Below, piece by piece: positions 1 through 9,244 of a DNA stretch of 64,000 bases. A program made the position numbers and the translations under genes. Under the pieces are notes generated by a model, which saw only the letters and a program-made list of their open reading frames with translations, did no database searches and was not told the DNA's origin. How positions within the stretch are numbered: the first letter of the stretch is position 1; every line of letters starts with the position of its first letter. The DNA comes from Pseudogemmobacter humi (GTDB lineage: Bacteria > Pseudomonadota > Alphaproteobacteria > Rhodobacterales > Rhodobacteraceae), in contig NZ_UXAW01000048.1 of NCBI RefSeq assembly GCF_900609055.1, positions 1 through 64,000 of the forward strand, given 5' to 3'.

Positions 1-25
1 CTGGGCGTCGGAAAGCCAGTAAAGG

Positions 26-1011
26 TTGCTCATGATTCAGGTCTCCTTGCGGGGCCTGAATCATGCCAAGGTCCTGAAATCAATGGGTCCTGAGCCTAGC
101 GAGCTGGTTAAGGCGCGCAGACTGCACTCGGTTGTTTCTGCCGCCCAGACCTTGGGGAGGACACCCGCGATGATAGACGGGATTCTGACCGCTGCCGGGG
201 TCTTTCCGGCTGACGACCCGCGGGCACACAACCGTAAGGTATTCTCTGCCGAAACTTATGCCGATCTGCTTGCGGAAATCCCGACATGGGTCGGCTCCGG
301 CGAAATGATGACCGCGATCGGAGCCAAGAAAAGTTCCTTCGCCTTCCTGGAGAGCGACGGCGTGCTCACGCCTCGCACCAATGCGCCAAAGGTCATCGCG
401 CGCTGGCGTCTATCAGACGGTCTCGCGTTGCTCGAGCGGCTGTCGGCCGTCGCACAGCCGCTTTCTGCGGAAGCGGGTGGGTGGGAAGGCATCCAGCAAG
501 CCCAGAAGCGCAAAGGCGTCCCGGTCGGGCAGATCATTGATCGCATGTTGTCCGGAAAACTTGCTCTCGGCAAAGACGAGAGCGCCTTCGGCTACAATGG
601 CTTTCGCGTTCGCGTTCGCGGGGTCAACGCATTGGCGCAGAACTCGAGGCCCTCGCTTCGGAAGCGGGGGCTCTCGCCGGCACCATATCGGCGGCGACCT
701 TCGGGCGTAGCGTGGGTATGCGGGATGGCGGTCATTTCCACGCGCTGATCGCGGCTGGCCACAGTCCGGCGCGACAAGTGATGAACCCGAAAACCAACAT
801 GCAGCAATTCAGGATGACGCCAGATGACATCACAGCATTACATCGCAAGTTCCTGACCACGACGACGATCGAGGCCGAATTCGGGCTGCATCCCAACAGG
901 ATTCGTGCGGTTTTGAGTGCCGCCGGAGCGCTGCCTTTCACCATTGACGGGGCGTCGGTCGGGCCAGTTTGGCTACGTGAGGAATTTGAACGTCACTTCA
1001 GAGATAGCTGA
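26..1011 (+). pseudogene. Frameshifted TniQ-like transposition protein remnant
   Basis: One reading frame runs from about base 26 to about 620 and a second from about 622 to the stop at 1011. They join smoothly around the repeat gcgttcgcgttcgcgggg (about 605-622), so this looks like one coding sequence broken by a small indel. The 5' end is also doubtful, because a stop at 20-22 blocks extension to the left. The content (helical repeats, a motif near TPDDITALHRKF, then EFGLHPNRIRAVL and a final WLREEF) resembles the C-terminal part of TniQ-family proteins, the accessory or targeting subunits of Tn7/Tn5053-like transposons. It is less GC-rich than its neighbours and lies on the 3' side of tRNA-Arg, as expected for an integrated element. 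The TniQ assignment is from general similarity only. A sequencing error at the G run could also explain the break. Confidence 0.5.
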
Positions 1012-1195
1012 GAAGCAGGAGAGATGATTGCGTGCCACTCCTGTCATTGCGGCACGGAAGATCAAATACCTCTATGATAACAGCTTGCTGACATTCTTTC
1101 GGCGCGTGCGGCGAAAACTTATCTTGACAGGGGGTGTGCGTGAAAACGCCAAAATGCGCATGCTTATGCCTCGTTGGCATGGTGGCATTATAGTA

Positions 1196-1272
1196 TGGCG
1201 ATCCCGGGACGACTCGAACGCCCAACCTAGTGATTAGAAGTCACTTGCTCTATCCAGTTGAGCTACGGGACC
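1196..1272 (-). tRNA. tRNA-Arg (anticodon UCU)
   Basis: On the minus strand a 77-nt cloverleaf starts GGTCCCG and ends CGGGATC-G-CCA, so the CCA tail is encoded. The acceptor stem closes with one G-U pair. The anticodon loop CTTCTAA gives UCU, which reads AGA/AGG. The T arm carries GTTCGAGTC. The 3' end faces the TniQ-like remnant, the usual geometry for an element integrated at a tRNA 3' end. Confidence 0.95.
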
Positions 1273-1490
1273 GTTTCTCTCTGATAGCGGTTCGGAGAAC
1301 GGTTCGCAACGCCGCCCTCTCCGCCTGGTGTGTGGTTCCGCCACCCGTTTTCCGGCGAGAGCGGGGACCTTGGAGGGCAGCTGCTTTGTCCAGATGGACT
1401 ACGGGGTAACGCCTGAACCATGCCGGTTCGTCGGGTCAAATAGCGGCAAGGAGGCCGGGTTTCAAAGGTGAATCCTGCTGCGACACCCGG

Positions 1491-1886
1491 TCAGCGGGTC
1501 AAGTCCGGCGCGGGGGTGCGCCGCAACAGGAGGCGCAGCGCCAGCCCTGTCAGCGAGCCGGTGGCGATGCCGGCCAGATTGGCCAACCAGTCCATCAGGT
1601 CGCGGCTTCGGCCGACGAAAGGCTGCACCAGCTCGATCAGCCCGCCGTAAAGCGCCAGCGCCAGCGCGGTTTGCAGCATCCAGCGCGGGCGCAGCAGGGC
1701 GACCGGCAGCGCGAGCACCGTGAAGGCCAGCATATGATGCAGCTTGTCCGAGCCGCCGACCGCGGGCAGCGCGGCCACGGGAGTCAGCGTCGCCACGCCG
1801 GTGGCCAGCGCTGCAAGCAGGGTGGCCAGAATGGCCAGGGCGCTTTGGGTTGACATCCCTTGCTTATCGGGGTCGGCTTCGCGCAT
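1491..1886 (-). CDS. VanZ-family small membrane protein
   Basis: A protein of about 131 aa with four hydrophobic segments. The pattern GGSDKLHHMLAF followed by YGGLIELVQPFVGRSRDLMDWLANLAG is typical of VanZ-like proteins: an invariant HH pair, then an E/Q-rich helix and a D-W-NxxG segment. VanZ itself gives low-level teicoplanin resistance in enterococci; the role of the proteobacterial members is unknown. Two starts are possible: ATG at 1884-1886, used here, and ATG at 1854-1856 (10 codons shorter). Neither has a well-spaced ribosome binding site. The gene is divergent from the RND efflux operon. Confidence 0.75.
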   Translation of the reverse strand: MREADPDKQGMSTQSALAILATLLAALATGVATLTPVAALPAVGGSDKLHHMLAFTVLALPVALLRPRWMLQTALALALYGGLIELVQPFVGRSRDLMDWLANLAGIATGSLTGLALRLLLRRTPAPDLTR

Positions 1887-2039
1887 GTCCAGAGCGGCAA
1901 TGCCGGGCTCACGCCGGTTTGACCCCCTCGGGGCGTCTCAAGGAATTGTGAGGCCGGGGGGGAACGGAATGCGGCTTCGCTGTCGTAAGAGTCCCACTGC
2001 TAGGGTAACAGCGGCGAAAACCGGGCCGGAGAGGAAACG

Positions 2040-3194
2040 ATGACGCATGTGATCCGACGGTTTGCCGCTGCGATGGCCGTGGCGCTGGCTTTTGCCGGCC
2101 CGGCGGCCCGCGCGCAGGAGGCGGCGACGGCGGGCTATGTCGAGCTGAGCCTGACCGAGGTTCCGGTGCGCGTCACCCTGACCGGCCGCGCGGTGGCGCA
2201 GAGCGCGACGCAGTTGCGCCCCAGGGTCGGGGGCGAGATCACCGCGATCCTTTACACGCCCGGCAGCCGGGTCGAGGCGGGCACGCCCCTTTTCGCAATC
2301 GACCCGCTGGCCTGGCGCGCGGCGCTGGCCTCGGCCGAGGCCAGCCTCGCCCGGGCGGCGGCGGACCTTCAGCAGGCGGAAACCGCCTTCGCCCGCGTCA
2401 CCGCGCTGCGCGGAACCGCGGCCAGCCAGGCGGCGCTGGACCAGGCCGGGACGGATCTGCTGAAAGCGAAGGCCAGCCATGCCGAGGCCGAGGCGGCGGC
2501 CGAACTCGCCCGCGCCGAACTGGACTGGACCACGGTGCGCGCGCCGATCACCGGCATCGTCGGCGTGGCCCAGGTGGCGGTGGGCGATCTGGTGACGCAG
2601 AACCAGACCCAGCCCCTGGCCGAGATCGTCCAGGTCGATCCGATCCATATCGACCTGTCGGAACCCTATCCGGTCCGGCTGCGGATCGAGGCCCGCGCGG
2701 CGCGCGGCGAGATCGTCATGACCGAGCCGCAGCTTACCCTGGTGCTGGACGGCGGGCGGCGGATCGAGGGGCGATCAAAGCTGATTTCCTCGGGGGCCAC
2801 GGTTTCGGCCACCACCGGCACCCGTATCCTGCGCTTCGTGACCGACAATCCCGGCGGGCTGATCGCGCCCGGCATGTTTCTGCAAGGCGAGCTGGTGCTG
2901 GGCCGCCAGCAGGCGATCCTGGTGCCGCAGCGCGCCACGCAGCGCGAGCGTGACGGCAGGCTCTCGGCCTGGGTGGTCGAGGACGGCAAAGCCGCCAAAC
3001 GCTGGCTGACCGAGACCGGCACCTGGGGCTCGTCCTGGATCGTCCAGGCGGGGCTGACGCCCGGCGAATGGTTGCTCATGGACGGCACCACCAACCTGCG
3101 CGAGGGGGCGGAGATCGCCCCGGTGCCGGTGGTGATCGACGATCAGGGCGTGGTGCGCGACCGCACCGGCGATCTGACCGGCGCGGGCAACTGA
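2040..3194 (+). CDS. RND efflux periplasmic adaptor subunit (AcrA/MexA type)
   Basis: A 384-aa membrane fusion protein that should link the inner-membrane pump encoded next to it to an outer-membrane channel. It starts with a cleavable signal peptide (hydrophobic to about residue 25, ending ARAQE). A biotinyl-lipoyl half-motif follows (RPRVGGEITAILYTPGSRVEAG, about residues 60-81), then an alanine/glutamine-rich coiled-coil hairpin (about 100-165) and the second lipoyl half (APITGIVG). Beta-barrel and membrane-proximal domains complete it. The stop is 3 bp before the pump start, so the two form an operon. SD is gagagg upstream of ATG. No TolC-like gene is present in the window. Substrates cannot be inferred. 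Confidence 0.93.
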   Translation: MTHVIRRFAAAMAVALAFAGPAARAQEAATAGYVELSLTEVPVRVTLTGRAVAQSATQLRPRVGGEITAILYTPGSRVEAGTPLFAIDPLAWRAALASAEASLARAAADLQQAETAFARVTALRGTAASQAALDQAGTDLLKAKASHAEAEAAAELARAELDWTTVRAPITGIVGVAQVAVGDLVTQNQTQPLAEIVQVDPIHIDLSEPYPVRLRIEARAARGEIVMTEPQLTLVLDGGRRIEGRSKLISSGATVSATTGTRILRFVTDNPGGLIAPGMFLQGELVLGRQQAILVPQRATQRERDGRLSAWVVEDGKAAKRWLTETGTWGSSWIVQAGLTPGEWLLMDGTTNLREGAEIAPVPVVIDDQGVVRDRTGDLTGAGN

Positions 3195-3197
3195 GCC

Positions 3198-6100
3198 ATG
3201 GCGCAGTTCTTCATCTCGCGTCCGGTTTTCGCCTGGGTTCTGGCGATCATCACCATGCTGTTCGGCGGCTGGTCGCTTTATACCCTGCCGATCGAGCAAT
3301 ATCCCGACATCGCGCCGATCCGCATCACCGTCACCGCGAACTACCCCGGCGCCTCGGCCGAGGCGACCGAGAACTCGGTCACTTCGGTGATCGAGGATGC
3401 GATGACCGGGCTCGACGGGCTGCTCTTTATGACCTCCAGCTCTTCGGCCACCGGGCGCAGCCGGGTCGAGCTGACCTTCGATGACAGCATCAGCCCGGAA
3501 ACCGCGCAGATGCAGGTGCAGAACAAGGTGGCGCTGGCGGAATCCGGCCTGCCGACCATCGTGCGCGAACGCGGCACCAGCGTCGAGCGCGCGGGCGAAA
3601 GCTCGCTGATGGTGGGGGCGCTGGTGTCGCGCGACAACCGCTATTCCACGCTGGAACTGGGCGATCTGACCACCCAGATGATCGAGGATGCGGTCTTGCG
3701 CGTCGACGGCGTGGGGGCGATCGACAGCTTTTCCTCGGGCTATGCGATGCGGATCTGGCTGGATCCGCTGAAAATGGCCGAATTCCAGGTCACGCCGGGC
3801 GATGTGACCGCGGCCATCGCCGACCAGAACTCGACCGTCTCGGTCGGCTCGCTGGGCGCCGATCCGGTGGTGCCGGGCCAGCAACTGACGGTGGCGCTGT
3901 CGTCGCAGAGCCAGCTTTCCGGCGTGGATCAGTTCGCCGCCATCCGGCTGCGGGTCGAGGAAGGCGGCGGCGAGGTTCTCCTGGGCGATGTGGCGCGGAT
4001 CGAGATCGGCCAGACCAGCTATGGCCGCTCGGCCCTGTTCAACGGCGCCAATGCGGCGGGCTTCTCGGTGACGCTCGCCACCGGCGCCAATGCGGTCGAG
4101 ACCGCCGAACGGGTGCGCCAGGTGCTGACCGCCCTGACCCCCGCGCTGCCCCCCGGGGTCGAGGTCGCCTATCCGTTCGACACCTCGCCCTTCATCGAGG
4201 AATCCATCGGCACCGTCTATCAGACCCTGTTCGAGGCGGTCGGCCTCGTGTTCCTCGTGATCCTGATCTTCCTGCAAAGCTGGCGTGCGACGATCATCCC
4301 GGTGATCGCGATTCCGGTGGTTCTGCTGGGCGCCTTCGGGGTGCTGGCGGCGCTTGGCTATTCGATCAACACGCTGACCATGTTCGCCATGGTGCTGGCC
4401 ATTGGCCTCCTGGTCGATGACGCTATCGTCGTGGTGGAAAACGTCGAGCGCGAGATGGAGGAGCACCCCGGCCTCGACGCGGGGACCGCGACGCGGCGGT
4501 CGATGGCGCAGATCTCTTCGGCGCTGGTCGGGATCGTGCTGGTGCTGTCGTCGGTGTTCCTGCCGATGGCCTTCATGTCGGGCTCGACCGGGGTGATCTA
4601 CCGGCAGTTCTCGGTCACGATCATCTCGGCCATGGTGCTGTCCCTGGGCGTCGCGCTGATCCTGTCGCCCGCGATGTGCGCGGCGCTTCTGAAGCCGCGC
4701 GGCCATGGCGGCGGCAATATGCTGTCGCGCGGCTTCAACCGCGGCATGGCGGCGGTGACGCGCGGTTACGGCAGCGTGGCGGGGCTGGCGATGCGGGTGC
4801 CGCTGCTGGTGCTGCTGGCCCTGGGCGGCATCGCCTGGGGGTCGTATCTGCTGTTTCGCGACCTGCCATCCTCATTCGTGCCGCAAGAGGACCAGGGCGT
4901 GATGATGGCGCAGCTTCGCCTCGCCGAGGGTTCGACCACCGCCCAGACCCAGGCCGTGACCGAGGAGGTCAGCGCCTGGCTGATGAGCGAGCAGGGCGAG
5001 ACGGTGGAAACCGTGATGACCGCGCTCGGCTTCTCCTGGGGCGGCGGCGGGCAGAACACCGCCATGCTTTACGTCAAGCTGCGGCCCTTCACTGAGCGCC
5101 CCGGCAAGAGTGCCGCGATGCTGGAGGCGGCGGCGACCGCGCGTTTCCGCGGCCACCGTGCCGGGAACATCACCTTCAGCCAGCCGCCGGCGATCCAGGG
5201 CGTGGGCAGTTCCGCCGGCATCGCCTTTTACCTGATTGACCAGGCCGGGCTGGGCCAGGCCGCGCTGGAAGAGGCGGCGGGGCGGCTGGCGGGCCTGGCC
5301 GAGGAACGCGGCATCGCCACCGGCTTCCGCGGCCACGAGCCGAGCCGCCGCCCGGCGCTGCGGCTCGACATCGACCAGAGCAAGGCGCGCGCCATGGGGC
5401 TGACGGTGTCCGAGGTCAACGCCATGCTCTCGGTGATCTTCTCGGGCCGCCAGGTCAACGATTTCGAGCTGGGGGCCGAACTGCGCCCGGTGATCGTCCA
5501 GGGCGTGGCCGACTGGCGGATGCAGCCCGAACATGTCGATATGTGGCATGCCCGCAATCGCGCGGGCGAGATGGTGCCCTTCGCCAGTTTCGTGACCCAG
5601 GTCTGGTCCGAGAACTCGCCCACGCTGAACCGCTACGGCGGCACAAGGGCGATCTCGGTCTCGGCCAATCCGGCGGCGGGCGTCTCCACCGGCGAGGCGA
5701 TGGAACGGCTGGAGGCGCTGCTGGCCGAGATTCCCGGCGGTTACGGCATCGCCTGGACCGGGCTTTCCTATCAGGAGAAGCTGGCGGGGAACCAGGCGCC
5801 GCTTCTGTTCGCCATGTCGGCGCTGGTGGTGTTCCTGTCGCTGGCCGCGCTTTACGAAAGCTGGTCGGTGCCGTTCTCGGTGATGCTGGCGGTGCCGGTG
5901 GGGATCCTCGGCGCGCTCCTGGCGGCCTGGAGTTTCGGCCAGTCGAACGATGTCTATTTCAAGGTGGGGCTTCTGACGACCATCGGCCTTGCCTCGCGCA
6001 ATGCGATCCTGATCGTGGAATTCGCCGAGGCGCGGCGCAAACAGGGGATGGAGCTGCTCGCCGCCACCCGCAGCGCCGCCGAGACCCGGCTGCGGCCGAT

Positions 6101-6326
6101 CCTGATGACCTCGTTCGCCTTCGCGCTCGGCGTGCTGCCGCTGGCTCTGGCCTCGGGCGCGGGGGCGGCGGCGCAGCATGCCATCGGCATCGGGGTGCTG
6201 GGCGGCATGGTGGCCTCGACGGTGATCGCCTTGTTCATGGTGCCGGCGCTTTATGTGCTGGTGATGCGGGTGACCGGCAAGGCGCGGGCGGCGGATTCCG
6301 CTCCGGTGCAGGCGCCGGGGGAATAG
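3198..6326 (+). CDS. RND multidrug efflux permease (AcrB/HAE1 family)
   Basis: A 1042-aa inner-membrane proton/drug antiporter of the AcrB/MexB class, with 12 transmembrane segments and two large periplasmic loops. It begins in the family manner (MAQFFISRPVFAWVLAI). The proton-relay aspartates are at D407 and D408 (LLVDDAIVVVENV), the same numbers as in E. coli AcrB. In the second half the segment corresponding to AcrB K940 reads SRNAILIVEFAE, with arginine (R934) replacing the lysine. The relay arginine and threonine of RLRPILMTS are kept. It follows the adaptor gene by 3 bp. A minus-strand gene lies downstream, so the operon ends here without its own outer-membrane factor. Confidence 0.95.
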   Translation: MAQFFISRPVFAWVLAIITMLFGGWSLYTLPIEQYPDIAPIRITVTANYPGASAEATENSVTSVIEDAMTGLDGLLFMTSSSSATGRSRVELTFDDSISPETAQMQVQNKVALAESGLPTIVRERGTSVERAGESSLMVGALVSRDNRYSTLELGDLTTQMIEDAVLRVDGVGAIDSFSSGYAMRIWLDPLKMAEFQVTPGDVTAAIADQNSTVSVGSLGADPVVPGQQLTVALSSQSQLSGVDQFAAIRLRVEEGGGEVLLGDVARIEIGQTSYGRSALFNGANAAGFSVTLATGANAVETAERVRQVLTALTPALPPGVEVAYPFDTSPFIEESIGTVYQTLFEAVGLVFLVILIFLQSWRATIIPVIAIPVVLLGAFGVLAALGYSINTLTMFAMVLAIGLLVDDAIVVVENVEREMEEHPGLDAGTATRRSMAQISSALVGIVLVLSSVFLPMAFMSGSTGVIYRQFSVTIISAMVLSLGVALILSPAMCAALLKPRGHGGGNMLSRGFNRGMAAVTRGYGSVAGLAMRVPLLVLLALGGIAWGSYLLFRDLPSSFVPQEDQGVMMAQLRLAEGSTTAQTQAVTEEVSAWLMSEQGETVETVMTALGFSWGGGGQNTAMLYVKLRPFTERPGKSAAMLEAAATARFRGHRAGNITFSQPPAIQGVGSSAGIAFYLIDQAGLGQAALEEAAGRLAGLAEERGIATGFRGHEPSRRPALRLDIDQSKARAMGLTVSEVNAMLSVIFSGRQVNDFELGAELRPVIVQGVADWRMQPEHVDMWHARNRAGEMVPFASFVTQVWSENSPTLNRYGGTRAISVSANPAAGVSTGEAMERLEALLAEIPGGYGIAWTGLSYQEKLAGNQAPLLFAMSALVVFLSLAALYESWSVPFSVMLAVPVGILGALLAAWSFGQSNDVYFKVGLLTTIGLASRNAILIVEFAEARRKQGMELLAATRSAAETRLRPILMTSFAFALGVLPLALASGAGAAAQHAIGIGVLGGMVASTVIALFMVPALYVLVMRVTGKARAADSAPVQAPGE

Positions 6327-6389
6327 GCCACCGGCGGGAGAGGTGCAGGCTCGGCCAGTCCGCCTCTTTCGGCGCGGCGCGGGGGACTG

Positions 6390-7577
6390 TCAGCGCAGCC
6401 GGATCTCGACCCAGACCGGGAAATGGCGCGAGGCGGCGGCGAGCTCTGCCGCCAGAGGATCTTCGCGCGCCGGGCGCAACAGGCCCGCGCCGGTGACATC
6501 AAGCCCCGCCGAGGGCAGGATCACGGAAACCCGCAGCCCGCCGGTCCGGGCAAAAACCGCGGTGTCCAGCGCCGGATCGCCCTTTTGGCCGGGGTCGGGA
6601 GCGAAATGTTCCGCGCGCGGCCCGGGATCCTGCAACATGGGATTCGCCAGCAGCGCGCGGATCGCATCCGGCCGCCCCTCGCCATCCTCGGGGTCGAGGT
6701 TCGGAGTGCCCAGCAGAACGAAGGGACCGGGCGGTGGCGGTTCCGTCAGCCGCCCCTCCAGCAGCGCCAGCCAGAAGGCGGTTTCGTCGTGGTTGCGCCT
6801 TCCGTTGCGGTCCTCGGGGCCGTCGAAGACCGGGGCGGTGGCGTGGAAGGCCAGCAGGCTCAGACGAGAGCCGTCGGGCAGGATCAGCGGCACCTCCCAA
6901 TGGCCGGTGGTCGGCAGCCGTTGGAGCGCCAGCGCTTCGGGTGTCATGTTGTGGGGCGGAATCGCGCCGGGCAGAGCGGTCCAGAGGAAGCCGCTGAAAT
7001 CGCGCACCGCCGCGGTGTCGAGAGGCAGGCGCGACAGGATCAGCATCCCCGACTGGCCCGAGAACCAGCCCCAGCCCTGGGCGTCGCCCGGACCGCCGGT
7101 CCTGCCGTCGCCGTCGAGATCGAGGCCGGTCTGCATGCCGCGGTTCGGCCGCAGGGCGAAGGCATGCGGGTAATCCGGGCCGATCACCGCCAGCCGTTCG
7201 GCGAAGCTGCGCGCCGCGACGAGGCCGTGATCGTAGTCGAACCCGGTCAGCAGCAGCACATCGGCATCCAGCGCCGCCAGCACCCGCAGCGCGGCTTCGA
7301 CCTGCCGGTTCTTGCCGCCGGCGATGTCGCGCAGCAGAAGCCCCGGACCCTTGCGTTCGAGATCGGTGTTCCAGGTTGCGATCCGCAGCGTCTCTGCCGC
7401 AACGCCTGGCGTCAGACAGAACGCCGCAAGCAGAAGCGCGATCAGCAGCCCGCTCAGACCGGAGCCAGCGCCTCTCGCCCCGGCCCGCCGCGCGCCGCGC
7501 GGTTCCAGCGGATCATGGCGGCGATCCGTCCCATCGCCACGCCACGCATCAGAAGACTTGCCGGCAGGAAGGCCCAT
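6390..7577 (-). CDS. Exported endonuclease/exonuclease/phosphatase-family protein
   Basis: The protein carries the EEP fold signatures: LRIATWNTDLER near the mature N-terminus, a segment around VLLLTGFDYDH, an RGMQTG/DGDGRTG region, a late LLGTPNLDPEDG (replacing the usual GDxN) and a PSAGLDV end (variant of SDHxP). Mature length is about 350 aa. A hydrophobic stretch GLSGLLIALLLAAFCL before AAET looks like a signal peptide. The start is uncertain. The only in-frame ATG (7575-7577) lies 124 bp inside the upstream gene and adds about 40 low-complexity residues, so a non-ATG start near 7470 is likely. Several catalytic positions look altered, so activity is not assured. The gene probably forms an operon with the membrane protein upstream. 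Confidence 0.75.
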   Translation of the reverse strand: MGLPAGKSSDAWRGDGTDRRHDPLEPRGARRAGARGAGSGLSGLLIALLLAAFCLTPGVAAETLRIATWNTDLERKGPGLLLRDIAGGKNRQVEAALRVLAALDADVLLLTGFDYDHGLVAARSFAERLAVIGPDYPHAFALRPNRGMQTGLDLDGDGRTGGPGDAQGWGWFSGQSGMLILSRLPLDTAAVRDFSGFLWTALPGAIPPHNMTPEALALQRLPTTGHWEVPLILPDGSRLSLLAFHATAPVFDGPEDRNGRRNHDETAFWLALLEGRLTEPPPPGPFVLLGTPNLDPEDGEGRPDAIRALLANPMLQDPGPRAEHFAPDPGQKGDPALDTAVFARTGGLRVSVILPSAGLDVTGAGLLRPAREDPLAAELAAASRHFPVWVEIRLR

Positions 7578-8347
7578 GCTGCCATCGTCCAGATCAGAGT
7601 TTGCGGCGAGGTGAGGGTCAAAGGCTCGAACCCTGCCGAGGCCAGATTCACCACCGCCGGGATCAGGAATGGCAGCAGAAACCCTAAGGAAAGGTTAATC
7701 CGCGCATCGCGCTCCAGCCGGTCGACCACATCGCCGCCCGCCGTGGGCTCGAAAGTGGGCAGGTTGATCCAGACGTTGAAAGCCTGGTGCCGCGCGGGCC
7801 AGCCCTTGATCCTGAACACCAGCACGAAGAACGCAAGCGACAGAAGCGACAGGATATAGGCGGTGCCCGCGGCGGTGCGGACGCTGGCGACCTGGGCGGG
7901 GCCTGCGCCCTCGGCCATCATCAGCGTGGCGAGGCGCACCGGCGAATAGGGGAAATCCATCGCATGGCCGATCAGCAGCCCCACCGCCTCGAACAGCCGG
8001 GTGAAGGGGGTGGGGGCAAGGCTGGCCGCCTGGATGCAGGACAGGACGAAGACGATCAGGAACAGTGTCAGGAAGCGCACGCGGTTGAAGGGCGGCGCGT
8101 CGCGGAATTCCACCAGGCTGGGGTAGACGGCGTTGTATTCGGCGAAGGTCAGCGCGCCGCCGAACAGGGCGATCAGCGCAACCATCTGCTGGGTATCAGT
8201 GCCCGTCCCCGGCAGAATGACCGAGGGCGTGGCGATCAGGATCATCACCAGAAATGCGCGCACCAGCGCGCCGGTCATCCGCGAGACCACTGCCTTCACA
8301 TCCTCAACATGGACGGAAGCGATGCGACGCCGCTTCCTTGTTCCCAT
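7454..8347 (-). CDS. Integral membrane protein of unknown function
   Basis: A protein of about 297 aa starting at ATG 8345-8347, with a basic N-terminus (MGTRKRRRIAS) and about six hydrophobic helices. A conserved-looking central region reads GGALTFAEYNAVYPSLVEF and FDAPPFNRVRF-like; the C-terminus is basic. An upstream extension is open but poor in coding character, so the MGTRKR start is preferred. No known domain is recognised. Its 3' end overlaps the possible 5' end of the EEP-family gene, suggesting co-transcription. Upstream lies a gap of about 230 bp with several TTGCC-type repeats (about 8371-8415), then the leuD terminator. Confidence 0.7.
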   Translation of the reverse strand: MGTRKRRRIASVHVEDVKAVVSRMTGALVRAFLVMILIATPSVILPGTGTDTQQMVALIALFGGALTFAEYNAVYPSLVEFRDAPPFNRVRFLTLFLIVFVLSCIQAASLAPTPFTRLFEAVGLLIGHAMDFPYSPVRLATLMMAEGAGPAQVASVRTAAGTAYILSLLSLAFFVLVFRIKGWPARHQAFNVWINLPTFEPTAGGDVVDRLERDARINLSLGFLLPFLIPAVVNLASAGFEPLTLTSPQTLIWTMAAWAFLPASLLMRGVAMGRIAAMIRWNRAARGGPGREALAPV

Positions 8348-8574
8348 GAGACCGCCGACATTATGGCGTATTGCCCCAATTTTGCCCAACTTTTGCCTAC
8401 TTTCGCCAGTTGCCGCAACAATCAGGTGCAGATAACCGCAGTCCTGTGGCCGGAATGGGGCGAGGGTGTTGCAGGATTGAAGCAAGCCCGGGCTGAGAAT
8501 GCGGCCCGTTGGGGAACATGGCGGCGGCCCTTACAAGATGTTGTGTCCGCCTGAACTCTACCCCACGAAAGTTA

Positions 8575-8610
8575 ACAGGCGCCGAAGACCGGCCGGCCTT
8601 CGGCGCCTGT
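8575..8610 (-). terminator. Hairpin terminator of the leu genes
   Basis: A perfect 12-bp inverted repeat: ACAGGCGCCGAA at 8575-8586 and its complement at 8599-8610, around a 12-nt GC-rich centre. It lies 19 bp downstream of the leuD stop. The minus strand continues TTAACTTTCG, a modest T-rich tail. It probably ends the leuC-hdeD-leuD transcript. Confidence 0.8.
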
Positions 8611-8629
8611 AACGCTCAGACAGATTCGC

Positions 8630-9235
8630 TCAGGCCCAGGGGCGGGCCATGGCGTTCGCCCTCTCGAAAGCGTCGATCGCGGCGGATTTCTCCATCGTCA
8701 GGCCGATATCGTCCAGACCGTTCAGCAGGCAATGCTTCTTGAACGCATCCACCTCGAAGGCAAAGCTGGTGCCATCGGAGGCCGAGACGGTCTGATTCTC
8801 CAGATCGACGGTGATCCGGGCATTGGCGCCCTTCTTCGCGTCATCCATCAGGTGATCGACCGCCTCTTGCGGCAGCACCACCGGCAGGATGCCGTTCTTG
8901 AAGCAGTTGTTGAAGAAGATGTCGGCGAAGCTGGTCGAGATCACGCAGCGGATGCCGAAATCCAGCAGCGCCCAGGGCGCGTGCTCGCGCGAGGAGCCGC
9001 AGCCGAAATTGTCGCCGGCGACGATGATCTGGCTCTCGCGCCAGGCCGGCTGGTTCAGCACGAAATCGGGGATTTCCTTGCCGTCGGGGGTATAGCGCAT
9101 CTCATCGAACAGGTTCACGCCAAGGCCCGAGCGCTTGATCGTTTTCAGGAACTGCTTCGGGATGATCATATCGGTGTCGATATTGACCAGCGGCATGGGG
9201 GCCGCGATGCCGGTGAGGGTGGTGAATTTGTCCAT
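8630..9235 (-). CDS. leuD: 3-isopropylmalate dehydratase small subunit
   Basis: A 201-aa swivel-domain subunit of isopropylmalate isomerase, which with LeuC interconverts 2- and 3-isopropylmalate in leucine synthesis. The N-terminus is typical ([26 protein letters not shown]), and the substrate loop has [17 protein letters not shown] at about residues 74-90. Length is normal for the family. It lies 9 bp downstream of an HdeD-like gene that separates it from leuC, with a strong hairpin after its stop. Confidence 0.97.
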   Translation of the reverse strand: MDKFTTLTGIAAPMPLVNIDTDMIIPKQFLKTIKRSGLGVNLFDEMRYTPDGKEIPDFVLNQPAWRESQIIVAGDNFGCGSSREHAPWALLDFGIRCVISTSFADIFFNNCFKNGILPVVLPQEAVDHLMDDAKKGANARITVDLENQTVSASDGTSFAFEVDAFKKHCLLNGLDDIGLTMEKSAAIDAFERANAMARPWA

Positions 9236-9244
9236 GGGTTCTGC

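Noticed and set aside
600-625. Programmed ribosomal frameshift in the TniQ-like gene
   Set aside because: No slippery heptamer with a downstream structure is evident. A tandem hexamer and G run suggest a simple indel or a sequencing error.
1124-1146. TTGACA consensus -35 box upstream of tRNA-Arg
   Set aside because: No TATAAT-like box lies 16-18 bp downstream on the plus strand, and no supported plus-strand gene follows.
1376-1412. tRNA-like half on the minus strand (CCCCGTAGTCCATCTGGAC followed by CAGCTGCCCTCCAAGG)
   Set aside because: The 5' arm resembles a tRNA D-arm, but no T arm, matching acceptor stem or CCA follows. It is at most a degenerate relic.
2775-4706. Minus-strand frame of about 640 codons opposite the RND genes
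   Set aside because: A shadow frame with extreme His/Arg content.
8371-8415. Series of TTGCC/TTTGCC repeats upstream of the membrane-protein gene
   Set aside because: Irregular spacing and only short matches; not convincing as an operator array.
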